Positions 18,034 to 30,207 are shown, counted from the first letter of the stretch. The stretch: DNA of 64,000 nucleotides from Jiella endophytica (GCF_004519335.1 NZ_SOZD01000010.1:17175-81174), one strand, 5' to 3'. The notes: generated by a model from the letters alone, not told the origin. Made by a program: numbers and translations.

Positions 18034-18711
18034 TCAGGCCGGCGCGTTCAGAACGTAGCCCGCGCCACGGATGGTGCGGATCATCTCGGCGGAAAACGGC
18101 CGGTCGACCTTGGCCCGCAGCCGGCTGACATGGGTCTCGACGACGTTGGTCTTCGGGTCGAAATGAAAGTCCCACACCCGCTCGAGCAGCATCGTGCGGG
18201 TCAGCACCCGGCCGCGATTGCGCATCATGTATTCGAGCAGGCGGAACTCGCGCGGCTGCAGCTCGATCTCCCGACCCTCCCGCCGCACCGTCCGGGCGAT
18301 CAGGTTCATCTCCAGATCGCCGACCTTCAGGACGGTTTCCTCGCGGCGCAGCGGCGAGCGCCTGGCGAGGGCGTTGAGCCGCGCCATCAGTTCGGAAAAG
18401 GCGAAAGGCTTGACCAGATAGTCGTCGGCGCCCGCCTCGAGGCCTTCTACTCGGTCGTCGAGACCGGAGACGGCGGTGAGGAAGATGACCGGCGTATCGC
18501 GGCCGGACGAGCGCAGCGCCCGGATGATCGACAGCCCGTCGAGGCCGGGCAGCATGCGGTCGGCGACGACGACGTCGTAGTCGCGGGTGCAGGCGAGTTC
18601 GAGCCCCGTCGGTCCGAAGGCGGCGTGGTCGGGGTCGTGACCTTCCTCCTTCAGCCCGCCGACGATGTAGTCGGCGGTCGAGACATCGTCCTCGATGACG
18701 AGCACCTTCAT
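18034..18711 (-). CDS. OmpR-family response regulator
   Basis: 225 aa. The receiver domain has the acidic pair at residues 8-9, phosphoacceptor Asp51 (VVVADRMLPG) and Lys101 (LVKPF). The C-terminal winged helix contains LQPREFRLLEYMMRNRGRVLTRTMLLERVW and the VETHVSRLRAKVD recognition segment. It pairs with the kinase immediately downstream. Its ATG overlaps the stop of the preceding phosphatase gene (ATGA), so the order is phosphatase-RR-HK in one operon. It is the best candidate to bind the TATACG-N4-CGTA sites, including the one in front of its own operon (autoregulation). Confidence 0.95.
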   Translation of the reverse strand: MKVLVIEDDVSTADYIVGGLKEEGHDPDHAAFGPTGLELACTRDYDVVVADRMLPGLDGLSIIRALRSSGRDTPVIFLTAVSGLDDRVEGLEAGADDYLVKPFAFSELMARLNALARRSPLRREETVLKVGDLEMNLIARTVRREGREIELQPREFRLLEYMMRNRGRVLTRTMLLERVWDFHFDPKTNVVETHVSRLRAKVDRPFSAEMIRTIRGAGYVLNAPA

Positions 18712-19313
18712 TGCCGGCCGTTTTCTCCCGCGACACTCTCGAGACTCTCGCGCGACGCGTTCTCCTGATCGACGAAACGCGCGAAGGCCCGATCCATAGC
18801 GCCGGTTCGGCTCGTCAGCCAGGGAAAATGACCATAGGCAAAGGAAAGCTGGCCGCTCGCGGCCTCGGCGGGGCGCCCGGCAAGGGCATATTCGTAGATC
18901 GCGCTGGCGAGCCCCGAGCGGTCGGCGCCGCCCTTGCAGTGGATCAGCAGCGGCTTCGGCGCGTCGCGGATGGCGGCCTCGATCTCCCGCATCTTCGCCA
19001 TCGAGGGCTCGCGGTTGGCCGAGATGCCGATGGAGGTGCTGATCACCCCGTGCTCGGCAGCGACGGCCTCTTCGCCGCGATACCATTCCTCGTCCGGATG
19101 GGCGCCCCGCAGGTTGAGGATCGAGCGGATGCCGTTCGCCTCGATCAGCTGCCGGAGCTGGCCCGGAGCGAGCTGGCCGGAGCGGTAGACGACGCCCGGC
19201 TCGACGGCGTGGATATTGCCGGTATAGGCGAGATAGCCCGCATAGGCTCCGGCCGGGGTGATCAGGAGCCCGGCGGCGAAGAGGGCATTGCGAAGAAATT
19301 TGGGAATGTGCAT
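18708..19313 (-). CDS. Membrane-anchored dual-specificity/tyrosine phosphatase-like protein
   Basis: 201 aa. An N-terminal hydrophobic anchor (about residues 8-30) precedes a periplasm-facing or secreted phosphatase-like domain. The P-loop CKGGADRSG provides the C-X5-R signature (Cys126, Arg132), preceded by IH as in cysteine phosphatases. RSILNLRG resembles the strand before the WPD-type region. It belongs to the family of bacterial PTP/DSP proteins found near inositol or tyrosine phosphatases. It is first in the RR-HK operon with ATGA overlap, so it may act on a signal for the kinase. The start at 19313 is chosen over 19358 because it gives a normal anchor. Confidence 0.82.
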   Translation of the reverse strand: MHIPKFLRNALFAAGLLITPAGAYAGYLAYTGNIHAVEPGVVYRSGQLAPGQLRQLIEANGIRSILNLRGAHPDEEWYRGEEAVAAEHGVISTSIGISANREPSMAKMREIEAAIRDAPKPLLIHCKGGADRSGLASAIYEYALAGRPAEAASGQLSFAYGHFPWLTSRTGAMDRAFARFVDQENASRESLESVAGENGRQ

Positions 19314-19377
19314 CGGCGTGTCCGGGGAAGTGATCCCCGGAACTACCGCCCCATGCATGCCGGCCGATTTCGGCTTC

Positions 19378-19393
19378 TATACGGATCCGTAAT
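19378..19393 (-). promoter_or_regulatory. TATACG-N4-CGTAAT operator-like site, phosphatase-RR-HK operon
   Basis: TATACG-GATC-CGTAAT, 65 bp upstream of the first gene of the two-component operon. The inner ten bases ACGGATCCGT are a perfect palindrome. Its location implies autoregulation if the encoded regulator binds it. Confidence 0.6.
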
Positions 19394-19453
19394 GTCGCCG
19401 GATGCAAGGCTCGAGCACTTCTCGCCTGCGCCGGAGCCCTGATGCGAGCGTCT

Positions 19454-22174
<2,721 letters not shown>

Positions 22175-22456
22175 GAAAGGGGTCCTTCCCACTAATTCTC
22201 TGCGAGGCGACGAGGTCGATCGAACGTCGGCTGCCGCCGCCGTTCCGGTCGATCGTGGCGTTGTCGGGAGCCTGCAATCTCAGCGGAAGGCGGCTGGACT
22301 TTCGGTTGGCGCGAGAGATAAGAGGGGGCAAATCCGATGTCAACGGCGGCAGGACGCCCCGTTGCGGGCGGCGGCCGAAGCGGCCCCGAAGGGAGCGGCA
22401 TGCCGAACGTCGGTACCATCCGTTTCGTCAGAAGTCTTCTGGAAGGAATTCACTCG

Positions 22457-23341
22457 ATGCCAAGAAACCTCAGCGTCCTGCTGGCGGCAGGCGCCTTCGT
22501 CGCCGTCGCCCATGGTGCCCTGGCCGCCGACGGCGACGTGATCGCCACCATCGGCAAGAACAAGGTGACCGAAGCCGAGCTGAAGGCCGCCGAAGCCGAG
22601 CTCGGTCCGCAGTTCCAGTCGATGCCGGAAGAGCGTCGCCGCTTCGCGGTCCTTTCGGCCCTCATCGACATCAAGGCCCTCGCCGCCGAGGCCGAGAAGG
22701 CCAAGCTGCAGGACGATCCGAAAGTGAAGGCGCAGCTCGAATTCGAGCGCGACCGCACCCTGCACAACGCCTATTTCGCCAAGAACGCCGTCAGCGGCGT
22801 CACCGATGCCGAGCTCAAGGCCCGCTACGACAAGGAAATCAAGGCGATGCCCCCCCGCAAGGAGGTGCATGCCCGGCATATCCTGGTGAAGACCAAGGAA
22901 GAGGCCGAGGCGGCCATCAAGGAGCTCGACGGCGGCGCCGACTTCGAGACCGTCGCCAAGGAGAAGTCCACCGGCCCTTCCGGCCCGGACGGTGGCGATC
23001 TCGGCTTCTTCGGCCCCGGTCAGATGGTCCCGGCTTTCGAAAAGGCCGCCTTCGCGCTGAAGCCCGGCGAATACACCAAGGAGCCGGTGCAGACGCAGTT
23101 CGGCTGGCACGTCATCCAGTCGGTGGAGACCCGCGACGCGCCGCCGCCGGAGTTCGACCAGGTCAAGGATCAGCTCCGCCAGCTCGTGCTGCGCGAGAAG
23201 TACATGGCGATGGTCGGCAAGGCGCGGCAGAGCCTCGGCATCGACTATGTCGACCCGAAGATGAAGGCGCAGGTGGAATCGATCGAGAAAGAGATCGAGA
23301 GCGGCACCCCGGCTGCCGCGACCGGCAAACCCGCCAACTGA
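22457..23341 (+). CDS. Periplasmic PpiC-type (parvulin) peptidyl-prolyl isomerase
   Basis: 294 aa. Signal peptide [20 protein letters not shown] with cleavage after ALA (near residue 23), then a SurA-like N-terminal chaperone region ([20 protein letters not shown]) and one parvulin domain (about 138-235) with [37 protein letters not shown] and TQFGWHVIQ. It folds exported proteins in the periplasm, which fits its position divergent from secA. The start at 22457 has a GGAAGGA site; upstream open frame to 22337 overlaps the promoter region. Confidence 0.92.
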   Translation: MPRNLSVLLAAGAFVAVAHGALAADGDVIATIGKNKVTEAELKAAEAELGPQFQSMPEERRRFAVLSALIDIKALAAEAEKAKLQDDPKVKAQLEFERDRTLHNAYFAKNAVSGVTDAELKARYDKEIKAMPPRKEVHARHILVKTKEEAEAAIKELDGGADFETVAKEKSTGPSGPDGGDLGFFGPGQMVPAFEKAAFALKPGEYTKEPVQTQFGWHVIQSVETRDAPPPEFDQVKDQLRQLVLREKYMAMVGKARQSLGIDYVDPKMKAQVESIEKEIESGTPAAATGKPAN

Positions 23342-23414
23342 CGCAAAGCCTTGGCCGGTGAGGGCGCGGCGGGTCTTGCCGCCGGCCCTCAGGCCGCTTC
23401 GAGGAAGCCAAGCG

Positions 23415-24656
23415 ATGCCCCATGCCGTTTCGCCGCTCGCGCCGACCAGCCTTGCCGAACTGCCCGAAATCGCGGGCCTTCGCATCGCCACCGCCGAGGC
23501 GGGCATCAAGTACAGGAACCGCACCGACCTGATGATGATGGTGTTCGACGCGGGGACGACCGTCGCCGGCGTCTTCACCCGGTCGAAATGCCCCTCGGCA
23601 CCGGTGGATTTCTGCCGGGCCAACCTTGCCGGCGGCAAGGCGCGGGCGCTGGTCGTCAATTCCGGCAATGCCAATGCCTTCACCGGCCAGCGCGGCCGCG
23701 AGGCGACCGCAATGACCGCGGAGGTCGCGGCGAAGGCCGCGGCTTGCGCGCCGAGCGAGATCTTCCTCGCCTCGACCGGGGTGATCGGCGAGCCGCTCGA
23801 TGCCGGCCGCTTCTCCCATCTCCTCGACGGCCTCGCCAAGGCTGCCGAAGGTGATCGCTGGCGCGCCGCCGCCGAGGCGATCATGACCACCGACACCTAT
23901 CCGAAGGTCGCGACCCGGACGGTCGAGATCGCCGGCGTGGCGGTGACGATCAACGGCATCGCCAAGGGCGCCGGCATGATCGCGCCTGACATGGCGACGA
24001 TGCTCTCCTTTCTTGCCACCGATGCGCCGATCGCCGCGACCGCCCTGCAGGCGATGCTGCGGCAGGCGGTCGAGCCGAGCTTCAACTCGGTCACCGTCGA
24101 CAGCGACACCTCGACCTCCGACACGCTGCTGCTCTTTGCCACCGGCGCTGCCTCCGGGCGGGGCGCTCCGGCGATCGAAGATGCCGGCGACCCGCGGCTC
24201 GAGGGCTTCCGCGCGGCGCTCGGCGATCTCCTTCTCGACCTTGCCCGCCAGGTCGCCCGCGACGGCGAGGGCGCGCGCAAGGAGATCCAGGTAACGGTCG
24301 AGGGCGCGGCGAGCGACCAGGCGGCCAAGCGCATCGCCCTGTCGATCGCCAATTCGCCGCTGGTCAAGACCGCCGTCGCCGGCGAGGACGCCAATTGGGG
24401 CCGCGTCGTCATGGCCGTCGGCAAGGCCGGCGAGGAGGCCGACCGCGACCGGCTGGCGATCCATTTCGGCGAGATCCGCGTCGCCGTCGACGGCGAGCGC
24501 GACCCGGACTATTCGGAGGCCGCGGCCTCAGAGGTGATGCGCCGCGCCGAGATCCCGATCCGGGTCGAGCTCGGCCTCGGCACCGGCCGCTGGACGGTCT
24601 ACAGCTGCGATCTCACCAAGGAGTATGTCGCGATCAATGGCGATTACCGAAGCTGA
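23415..24656 (+). CDS. argJ: Bifunctional ornithine acetyltransferase / N-acetylglutamate synthase
   Basis: 413 aa. Recycles the acetyl group from N-acetylornithine to glutamate in arginine synthesis and can also use acetyl-Co[13 protein letters not shown] and STGVIGEPL are family motifs. The autocleavage site lies within [16 protein letters not shown], where the Thr after Ala becomes the nucleophile of the beta chain. [16 protein letters not shown] and [13 protein letters not shown] follow, and the C-terminus [11 protein letters not shown] is typical. The start at 23415 has a GAGGAAG site. It is first of the argJ-GNAT-mutT cluster, with coding overlaps downstream. Confidence 0.97.
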   Translation: MPHAVSPLAPTSLAELPEIAGLRIATAEAGIKYRNRTDLMMMVFDAGTTVAGVFTRSKCPSAPVDFCRANLAGGKARALVVNSGNANAFTGQRGREATAMTAEVAAKAAACAPSEIFLASTGVIGEPLDAGRFSHLLDGLAKAAEGDRWRAAAEAIMTTDTYPKVATRTVEIAGVAVTINGIAKGAGMIAPDMATMLSFLATDAPIAATALQAMLRQAVEPSFNSVTVDSDTSTSDTLLLFATGAASGRGAPAIEDAGDPRLEGFRAALGDLLLDLARQVARDGEGARKEIQVTVEGAASDQAAKRIALSIANSPLVKTAVAGEDANWGRVVMAVGKAGEEADRDRLAIHFGEIRVAVDGERDPDYSEAAASEVMRRAEIPIRVELGLGTGRWTVYSCDLTKEYVAINGDYRS

Positions 24657-25425
24657 GAAGATGCGCCAGTTCGCCGTCGTCCGCCGGCTGGAAGCCGCCG
24701 GCTTCCGGGCCTGGCCGGCAACGACGACCGCCTTCGACGGGACCTGGGCCGTGCGGCTGACCCGGTCGTTTCCGGCCAAGCGGCTGAATTCGATCAATCC
24801 GCTCGATCCCTCCGACACCACCGACATTGCCGCAAGGCTGGCGCGGGCCCGCAAGACCTTCGCCGAGGCCGGGCGGACGGTGATCGTGCGCCAGTCGCCG
24901 CTCGCCCCGCCGGAACTCGTCGCCCATCTCGACGAGGAGGGCTGGGAGCGCTTCGGCGAATCGATCGTCATGACGGTCGAACTGGCGAAGCTCGACTTTT
25001 CCGGCTGCATCGACCGGATCCCGCTGCGTGATACCGCCCGCTATCTCGATGCGAGCCTCTCCGTCCACGGCCGCCCGGCATCGATGCGCTCCGGCCTCGG
25101 CGAGATCCTCTCTGCGATCCGGCCGCCCTGCGGCATGTTCGTGCGAGAGAGCGAGGCCGGCCGGCCGGTGGCGGTCGCCCTGGCGATCCAGGACAACGAC
25201 CTTGCGGGCCTGCTCGACGTGGCGGTGGCGCCGGAATGCCAGCGCCAGGGCATCGGCCGCGAACTGGTGCTGACCGCCCTGCGCTATTCCCTGCACAAGG
25301 GGGCCAAGACCGGCTGGGTGCAGGTCGAGGCCGACAATGCGGCGGGCTTCGCCCTTTACGGCCGGCTCGGCTTTGCCGAGGCCTATCGCTACGTCTACCG
25401 GGCGCCGCCGGGAGAACGGCCGTGA
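24637..25425 (+). CDS. GNAT-family N-acetyltransferase
   Basis: 262 aa. It has an N-terminal divergent half and a C-terminal GNAT fold, with the acetyl-CoA loop [21 protein letters not shown] (Q/R-x-x-G-x-G/A type) near residue 205 and the [19 protein letters not shown] motif near the end. The start is ambiguous: ATGs at 24625, 24637 and 24661 all lie in or just after the argJ end. 24637 overlaps argJ by 20 nt and looks best. It is coupled at its 3' end to mutT (GTGA overlap). This argJ-GNAT-mutT order is common in Rhizobiales. Acceptor substrate unknown. Confidence 0.85.
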   Translation: MAITEAEKMRQFAVVRRLEAAGFRAWPATTTAFDGTWAVRLTRSFPAKRLNSINPLDPSDTTDIAARLARARKTFAEAGRTVIVRQSPLAPPELVAHLDEEGWERFGESIVMTVELAKLDFSGCIDRIPLRDTARYLDASLSVHGRPASMRSGLGEILSAIRPPCGMFVRESEAGRPVAVALAIQDNDLAGLLDVAVAPECQRQGIGRELVLTALRYSLHKGAKTGWVQVEADNAAGFALYGRLGFAEAYRYVYRAPPGERP

Positions 25426-25850
25426 GCGGCAGCGAGGCGAAGCGGCTTCTCCTCGTCGTCGCCTGCGCCCTGCTCGATGCCGATGGCCGGGTGCTGATCG
25501 CCCAGCGGCCGGAGGGCAAGTCGCTCGCCGGGCTCTGGGAGTTTCCGGGCGGCAAGGTCGAGCCGGGGGAATCGCCCGAGGCTGCGCTGATCCGCGAGCT
25601 TGCCGAGGAACTCGGCGTCGTGACCCAGCAAGCCTGCCTCGCTCCGCTGACCTTCGCCAGCCACGCCTATGACGATTTCCACCTTCTGATGCCGCTCTTC
25701 GTCTGCCGGAGATATGAGGGCTCGCCGGCATCGCGCGAGGGCCAGGCGCTGAAATGGGTGCGGGCCGGGGCGTTGCGGGACTATCCGATGCCGCCGGCCG
25801 ACGCGCCGCTGATCGCCCATCTCGTCGATCTTCTCGGCCCGAGGAGCTGA
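25422..25850 (+). CDS. mutT: Nudix hydrolase MutT (8-oxo-dGTP diphosphatase)
   Basis: 142 aa. Cleans 8-oxo-dGTP from the nucleotide pool. The Nudix box is complete: GGKVEPGESPEAALIRELAEE followed by LGV. WEFPGG precedes it, as in MutT. The start codon is GTG at 25422, overlapping the GNAT stop as GTGA; this is inferred because there is no ATG in the frame near the conserved N-terminus (LLLVVACALLDADGRVLIAQRP). Length matches the family (~130-140 aa). Confidence 0.93.
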   Translation: MSGSEAKRLLLVVACALLDADGRVLIAQRPEGKSLAGLWEFPGGKVEPGESPEAALIRELAEELGVVTQQACLAPLTFASHAYDDFHLLMPLFVCRRYEGSPASREGQALKWVRAGALRDYPMPPADAPLIAHLVDLLGPRS

Positions 25851-26032
25851 ATCCTCTGGGTTTCTCGCCGGAAGCCGGCCGGAATACTTCGGCACCCTGC
25901 CGAAATCGCTTCGCCGGACGTTACGGAATGAAAACCATCTCTTGCCTTCGTCTTAACCGATCGTTTGCCCCTTAAGCACTTGTTCAGGCTTTGCCGGCAG
26001 TGTCTCGAGACGCGGGATCTGGAGACGGCGAG

Positions 26033-26356
26033 ATGAACGAGGGCGAGGGCCTGCGAGAGGCGGAAGTCTACGACGGCAGCCTGCCGGCACGCTTCAAGCC
26101 GGCACCCGGCGGCCTGCTTCTGCGCGGCACCGTTCTCGTTGCCGGCGCGCTCGTCGCTCTGGCGATGGTCATCGTCCCGCTCGTCGACCGCAGCGGCAGC
26201 ACGCAGCTCGCCTCCGGCGGCCCGGATCTCGACATGATGTTCACCGGCTCGATCGACGCTCCCCGCCAGTATGTCATCCGCCGCAGCGTCCTGCAGGCGC
26301 CCGGCAGCCCGCCCTGCATCCTGTTTGCCGACGGCGCCAGCCGCGGAGGCTGCTGA
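26033..26356 (+). CDS. Small single-pass membrane protein, function unknown
   Basis: 107 aa. One transmembrane segment (about residues 30-50: RGTVLVAGALVALAMVIVPL), an N-terminal cytoplasmic part and a short external tail with two Cys near the C-terminus (PPCILF and GGC). No named family recognised. Its stop overlaps the start of the Flp pilin gene (TGATG), so the two are co-translated; a role near pilus assembly is only suggested by this. Confidence 0.65.
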   Translation: MNEGEGLREAEVYDGSLPARFKPAPGGLLLRGTVLVAGALVALAMVIVPLVDRSGSTQLASGGPDLDMMFTGSIDAPRQYVIRRSVLQAPGSPPCILFADGASRGGC

Positions 26357-26559
26357 TGGGTGGTCCTCGCCTCTCAGCAGCGGGCCGGCAAAGTCGCCTG
26401 GGGCGCTTCGCCGGTTGCGAGAGCGGCGGTACGGCGATCGAATACACCCTCGTCTGTGCCTTCATGGCCGTCGCGCTGATCGCGGCACTCGAATTGCTGC
26501 ACGATCCGCTGATCACTCTTCTCACCGACGTCGCGGGGATGATGCAGGTGCCGGGCTAA
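26356..26559 (+). CDS. Flp/Fap-type (type IVb) pilin
   Basis: 67 aa. A short basic leader is followed by the Flp pilin signature GTAIEYTLVCAFMAVALIAAL (cleavage normally before the G/E-containing hydrophobic segment). The sequence keeps the processing-site pattern G-x4-EY (ESGGTAIEY). Flp pilins form Tad pili used for adhesion. No tad genes lie in this window, so this is a stand-alone pilin gene. It is coupled to the small membrane protein upstream. Confidence 0.85.
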   Translation: MGGPRLSAAGRQSRLGRFAGCESGGTAIEYTLVCAFMAVALIAALELLHDPLITLLTDVAGMMQVPG

Positions 26560-26604
26560 GGCCCGAGACAGGCTTCCCCCGATCCCTGCAAGCGGTTCCG
26601 CCGG

Positions 26605-27504
26605 TCAGGAGAGATCCTCCGACCGGTCCTTCAGCGCTGCCGCAAGGCTCGTCTTGCCACTGCCCGGCCTCAGCGGCTTCTGCTGGCTCTCATGCGGCGA
26701 CCATCCCGACAGATAGATGACGTCGAAGCTCGCCCGGATGCGCCCGTCGGGATCGGCGAAGCGCTCGGCATAGATCTCCGCGGCCCGCAGGAAGAAGCGG
26801 CGGGTCGCCGGGCGGCGCGAGCGCTCGGTCAGGACATTGGCCGCTCCCATCGCCCGAAGGTCGCGGGCGAGCGCGAAGAGATTGTCGTAGCGCACGGTCA
26901 GCCGGTCGAAATCTGTGACGGGAAGCGCAAAGCCGCTGCGCTGGAGCAGCGCCCCCGCTTCGCGAATCTCGGTGAACGGGCCGACCCGCGGCGAGACGCC
27001 ACCGAAGACCTCGCTTTCGGCGTGAAGCAGCGCCGTGCGCAACTCGTTCAGCGTCTCGCCGCCGAGAAAGGCGGCGAGGAACAGCCCGTCCGGCCGCAGC
27101 GCCCGGCGGAGCTGGGCGAGCATTCCCGGCACGTCGTTGACAAACTGCATCGACAGGGCCGAGACGACGAGATCGACGCTGTCGGGGGCGAGCGGCAGGA
27201 ACTCCTCGTCCGCCACCACGGCGAGCGGCTCGTCCTTCAGGAGAAACGCCAGCCGCTCGATCCGGACGACCCGGTCGCAATGGCCGCCCGCCCGCATATA
27301 CGCCGCCATCTCGCCGAAGAAGCCGCCAAGGTCCACCGCCACCTCGAAGCGCCGCTCGACGACGGCGAGGCGCTCGGAAAGCTCGGCGGCGACGGCCTTC
27401 ATCAGGAAGCCGGCGCCCTCGTCCCGCTCGCCTTGAAGCCAGCGCCGGCGCTGGCGGTCGAGGAGGTCGCGGTCGAAGGGGGCGGGGGAGATTGGTTCGG
27501 ACAT
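26605..27504 (-). CDS. SAM-dependent methyltransferase, class I (BioC/NDUFAF5-like)
   Basis: 299 aa. The SAM fold starts at about residue 50: VAVDLGGFFGEM occupies motif I but lacks the canonical GxGxG, followed by LPLAPDSVDLVVSALSMQFVND and LRRALRPDGLFLAAFLGGETLNELR. The last block and the overall length match the alphaproteobacterial relatives of NDUFAF5, a complex I assembly hydroxylase/methyltransferase-like factor, which have a similarly degenerate SAM site. The start at 27504 (MSEPISPAPFDRDLLDRQRRR) gives the conserved N-terminus. It is divergent from comF, the usual rhizobial arrangement. The enzymatic role is inferred. Confidence 0.83.
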   Translation of the reverse strand: MSEPISPAPFDRDLLDRQRRRWLQGERDEGAGFLMKAVAAELSERLAVVERRFEVAVDLGGFFGEMAAYMRAGGHCDRVVRIERLAFLLKDEPLAVVADEEFLPLAPDSVDLVVSALSMQFVNDVPGMLAQLRRALRPDGLFLAAFLGGETLNELRTALLHAESEVFGGVSPRVGPFTEIREAGALLQRSGFALPVTDFDRLTVRYDNLFALARDLRAMGAANVLTERSRRPATRRFFLRAAEIYAERFADPDGRIRASFDVIYLSGWSPHESQQKPLRPGSGKTSLAAALKDRSEDLS

Positions 27505-27658
27505 CAGCTTGTGTTCGCTCGAAGCGTCTTTCGTCTTGACGGGGGTAGCTGTCTGCAGGTGGAATGCCGTCAAGGCAAGGTCGGGAGGAAACGTGGCCGG
27601 AGACGGTGGCCACGCCGGCCGGCGATGGGCCGGCTGCCATGCCTGTGGACCCCAGACG

Positions 27659-28426
27659 ATGCACCTGTTCAAGCGCGGCAGGGCCGCCATCACCAACTCG
27701 CTCGGGCGACTGCTGTTTCCGGCGGTCTGCGCCGGATGCCAGAGCGCGGTGACGCGGGCGGGCAGCGTCTGCCCGGAATGCTGGACGAAGCTGCGCTTCA
27801 TCGAGCGGCCCTATTGCGAGGTGCTCGGCCTGCCGTTCTCCTACGATCTCGGCCGGGGCTTTCTGTCCGCCGAGGCGATCGCCGAGCCGCCGCCATTCGG
27901 CCGGCTGCGGGCCGCCGTTCTCTATCAGGACCTCGCCGCCCAGCTGGTCACCGCGCTGAAATACGGCGACCGGACCGACCTCGTGCCGCTGATGGCCGGC
28001 TGGATGCGCCGGGCCGGCGACGAGCTTCTCGGCGAGACCGAGGTGATCGTGCCGGTGCCGCTGCATGCCGGGCGGCTGTGGCGCCGCCGCTTCAACCAGT
28101 CGGCCGAGCTCGGGCGGCACATCGCCCGCCATTCCGGCCTCAGCTTCGCACCGCTGGCCCTGAAGCGCGTCAAGGCGACGCGCACCCAGGTTGGCCTCGG
28201 CCAGAAGCAGCGCCAGGACAACATGCGCGGCGCCTTCCGGGTGGTCGACCCGCGGCGCTTCGAGATCGAGGGCCGGCGGGTGCTCCTGATCGACGACGTC
28301 TATACGACCGGGGCAACCGCGGCGAGCGCGACGCGGGCGCTGAAGCGCGGCGGCGCCCTTGACGTCGACGTCCTCGTCTTCGCCAGAGTCGCCGCCGGCG
28401 CCGCACTTGCGACCGGTCCCGGGTAA
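27659..28426 (+). CDS. comF: ComF-family phosphoribosyltransferase-like protein
   Basis: 255 aa. The N-terminal zinc-ribbon part has CAGCQSAV and CPECW (two Cys pairs), and the PRTase fold shows the PRPP loop VLLIDDVYTTGAT near residue 215. ComF proteins act in uptake or processing of transforming DNA or related repair, but the enzyme activity is unproven. The start at 27659 (MHLFKRG) is chosen because upstream open sequence overlaps the divergent methyltransferase. It heads a same-strand series comF-grxC-nitrilase-DUF1178 with gaps of 45 and 27 bp, then a 1-nt overlap. Confidence 0.9.
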   Translation: MHLFKRGRAAITNSLGRLLFPAVCAGCQSAVTRAGSVCPECWTKLRFIERPYCEVLGLPFSYDLGRGFLSAEAIAEPPPFGRLRAAVLYQDLAAQLVTALKYGDRTDLVPLMAGWMRRAGDELLGETEVIVPVPLHAGRLWRRRFNQSAELGRHIARHSGLSFAPLALKRVKATRTQVGLGQKQRQDNMRGAFRVVDPRRFEIEGRRVLLIDDVYTTGATAASATRALKRGGALDVDVLVFARVAAGAALATGPG

Positions 28427-28471
28427 GGCCATATCGTTGACGACGAATTCGTGACGAGGATGGTGAGGTCC

Positions 28472-28729
28472 ATGGCCGATGTGACGATCTACACGCGGCA
28501 GTTCTGCGGTTTCTGCTCGCGGGCAAAGCAGCTTCTGGAAAAGAAGGGCGTCGCCTATGAGGAGAAGGACGCCACCTCCTCGCCCGAACTGCGCGCCGAA
28601 ATGCGCGAACGGGCGAATGGCGGCTCGACCTTCCCGCAGATCTTCGTCGGCGAGACCCATGTCGGCGGCTGCGACGAACTCTATGCCCTCGACCGGGCCG
28701 GCAAGCTCGATCCGCTGCTGGCCGCCTGA
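28472..28729 (+). CDS. grxC: Glutaredoxin 3
   Basis: 85 aa. Glutathione-dependent thiol-disulfide reductase. The redox site is CGFC (residues 12-15), not the usual CPYC. The glutathione-binding TFPQIFVG and GGCDELYALDRAGKL motifs are typical. Length matches GrxC. The start at 28472 (MADVTIYTRQ) is preferred over an upstream ATG at 28451. It sits between comF and the nitrilase in a probable operon. Confidence 0.95.
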   Translation: MADVTIYTRQFCGFCSRAKQLLEKKGVAYEEKDATSSPELRAEMRERANGGSTFPQIFVGETHVGGCDELYALDRAGKLDPLLAA

Positions 28730-28756
28730 CATCCTGGCCGATCCGGAGAGCCGCTC

Positions 28757-29650
28757 TTGACCAAGTTTCGCGCCGCCGTCCTGCAGATGCGCTCCGGCAC
28801 CGAGCCGGAGAGAAACGTCGCGGCCTTTTCGGCGCTGGTCGAAAAGGCCGTCGTGGCGGGCGCAGACTACGTCCAGTCGCCGGAAATGACCGGTATGGTG
28901 GAGCGCGACAAGGCCAGCCTCATGGCGCGGCTGCGACCGGAGGCCGCCGACCCGCTGCTCGCCGAGGCGGCGCGGCTCGCCGCGACACACCGGATCCATG
29001 TCCATGTCGGCTCGACGGCGGTGCCGCTGGAAGACGGGCGCGTTGCCAACCGCGCCTTCCTGTTCGGGCCGGACGGCGGAAAGCTCGCCAGCTACGACAA
29101 GATCCACATGTTCGACGTCGATCTCGACAATGGCGAGAGCTGGCGCGAATCGCGCACCTACCGCCCGGGAGAGAACGCCGTGACGGCCGATCTCGACTTT
29201 AAGGGCGGACCGGCGAGGCTCGGCTTTGCCGTCTGCTACGACATGCGCTTTCCGCATCTCTTCCGGGAAGAGGCGCTGGCCGGCGCGGAGATCCTCACCT
29301 CGCCCGCCGCCTTCACCCGGCAGACCGGCGAGGCGCACTGGCATGTTCTCCTCAGGGCGCGGGCGATCGAGAACGGCGCCTTCGTGATTGCCGCCGCGCA
29401 GGGTGGCCTGCACGAGGACCGGCGGGAGACCTTTGGCCATTCGCTGATCGTCGATCCCTGGGGCCGGGTGATCGCGGAGGTCGATGGCAACGAGCCGGGC
29501 ATCGCGGTCGCCGAGATCGACACCGCCGCCGTCGCTGATGCACGGGCAAAGATCCCGAACCTTGTGAATGCCAGGCCCTTCGCTGTTCCGGGAGCAGCCG
29601 GGGGTAGCGGCGAGACGATCCGCGTCACCGGCGCGCTGGCGGCCGAGTAA
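28757..29650 (+). CDS. Carbon-nitrogen hydrolase (Nit1/deaminated glutathione amidase type)
   Basis: 297 aa. Nitrilase superfamily with all three catalytic residues: Glu in SPEMTGM (near residue 43), Lys in YDKIHMFD (near 115) and Cys in VCYDMRFP (near 160). The DKIHMFDVDL and DMRFPHLFREEAL signatures place it near Nit1, whose substrate is deaminated glutathione. Its position directly after glutaredoxin 3 supports a glutathione-repair role, but this is inference. It overlaps the DUF1178 gene by one base. Confidence 0.9.
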   Translation: MTKFRAAVLQMRSGTEPERNVAAFSALVEKAVVAGADYVQSPEMTGMVERDKASLMARLRPEAADPLLAEAARLAATHRIHVHVGSTAVPLEDGRVANRAFLFGPDGGKLASYDKIHMFDVDLDNGESWRESRTYRPGENAVTADLDFKGGPARLGFAVCYDMRFPHLFREEALAGAEILTSPAAFTRQTGEAHWHVLLRARAIENGAFVIAAAQGGLHEDRRETFGHSLIVDPWGRVIAEVDGNEPGIAVAEIDTAAVADARAKIPNLVNARPFAVPGAAGGSGETIRVTGALAAE

Positions 29651-30207
29651 TGATTCATTTCCAGCTCCGCTGCCGACCGTCCGGCCATGGCTTCGACGGC
29701 TGGTTCCGCTCCAGCGCCGACTTCGAGCGGCAGGCCGAGGCCGGTCTCGTCGAGTGTCCGGTCTGCCGGTCGGGCGAGGTCGAAAAGGCGCTGATGCGCC
29801 CGGCGATCGCAAAGGGTGACGCGGGCTCCATGGCAGCGGCGATGGAACGGGCGTCCGGCATGGCCGCCCCGGAGGCTGCCGGGCCGTCCGGCGAGGCGCA
29901 GGCGGGTCCCGGCGGCGCAGTGGTTCCGGCCGGGCCGGCGGCATCGCCGCAGACCCTCGCCAATTTCGCGCCGACCCATCCCGAAGTGGCGAAGGCCTTT
30001 GCCGCCCTGCAGGCGATTTCGCGCAAGGTGCGCGCCGAGGCCGACTATGTCGGGCCGAAATTCGCCGAGGAGGCGCGGCGCATCCACTATGGCGAGAGCG
30101 AAGCCCGGCAGATCTTCGGCGAAGCGTCCAAGCAGGACGTCGAGGGGCTGAAGGAAGAGGGGATCACCGCATTGCCGCTGATGCCGCTGCCGGAAGACGG
30201 CCAATAG
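29650..30207 (+). CDS. DUF1178 protein
   Basis: 185 aa. The N-terminus MIHFQLRC...HGFDGWFRSSADFERQAEAGLVECPVCRSGEVEKALMRPAI is the DUF1178 signature, with CPVC and an earlier Cys probably forming a small metal-binding element. The C-terminal FAEEARRIHYGESEARQIFGEAS is also conserved. Function unknown. The gene is almost always next to the nitrilase in Rhizobiales, and overlaps it here by one base (TAATG). Confidence 0.92.
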   Translation: MIHFQLRCRPSGHGFDGWFRSSADFERQAEAGLVECPVCRSGEVEKALMRPAIAKGDAGSMAAAMERASGMAAPEAAGPSGEAQAGPGGAVVPAGPAASPQTLANFAPTHPEVAKAFAALQAISRKVRAEADYVGPKFAEEARRIHYGESEARQIFGEASKQDVEGLKEEGITALPLMPLPEDGQ

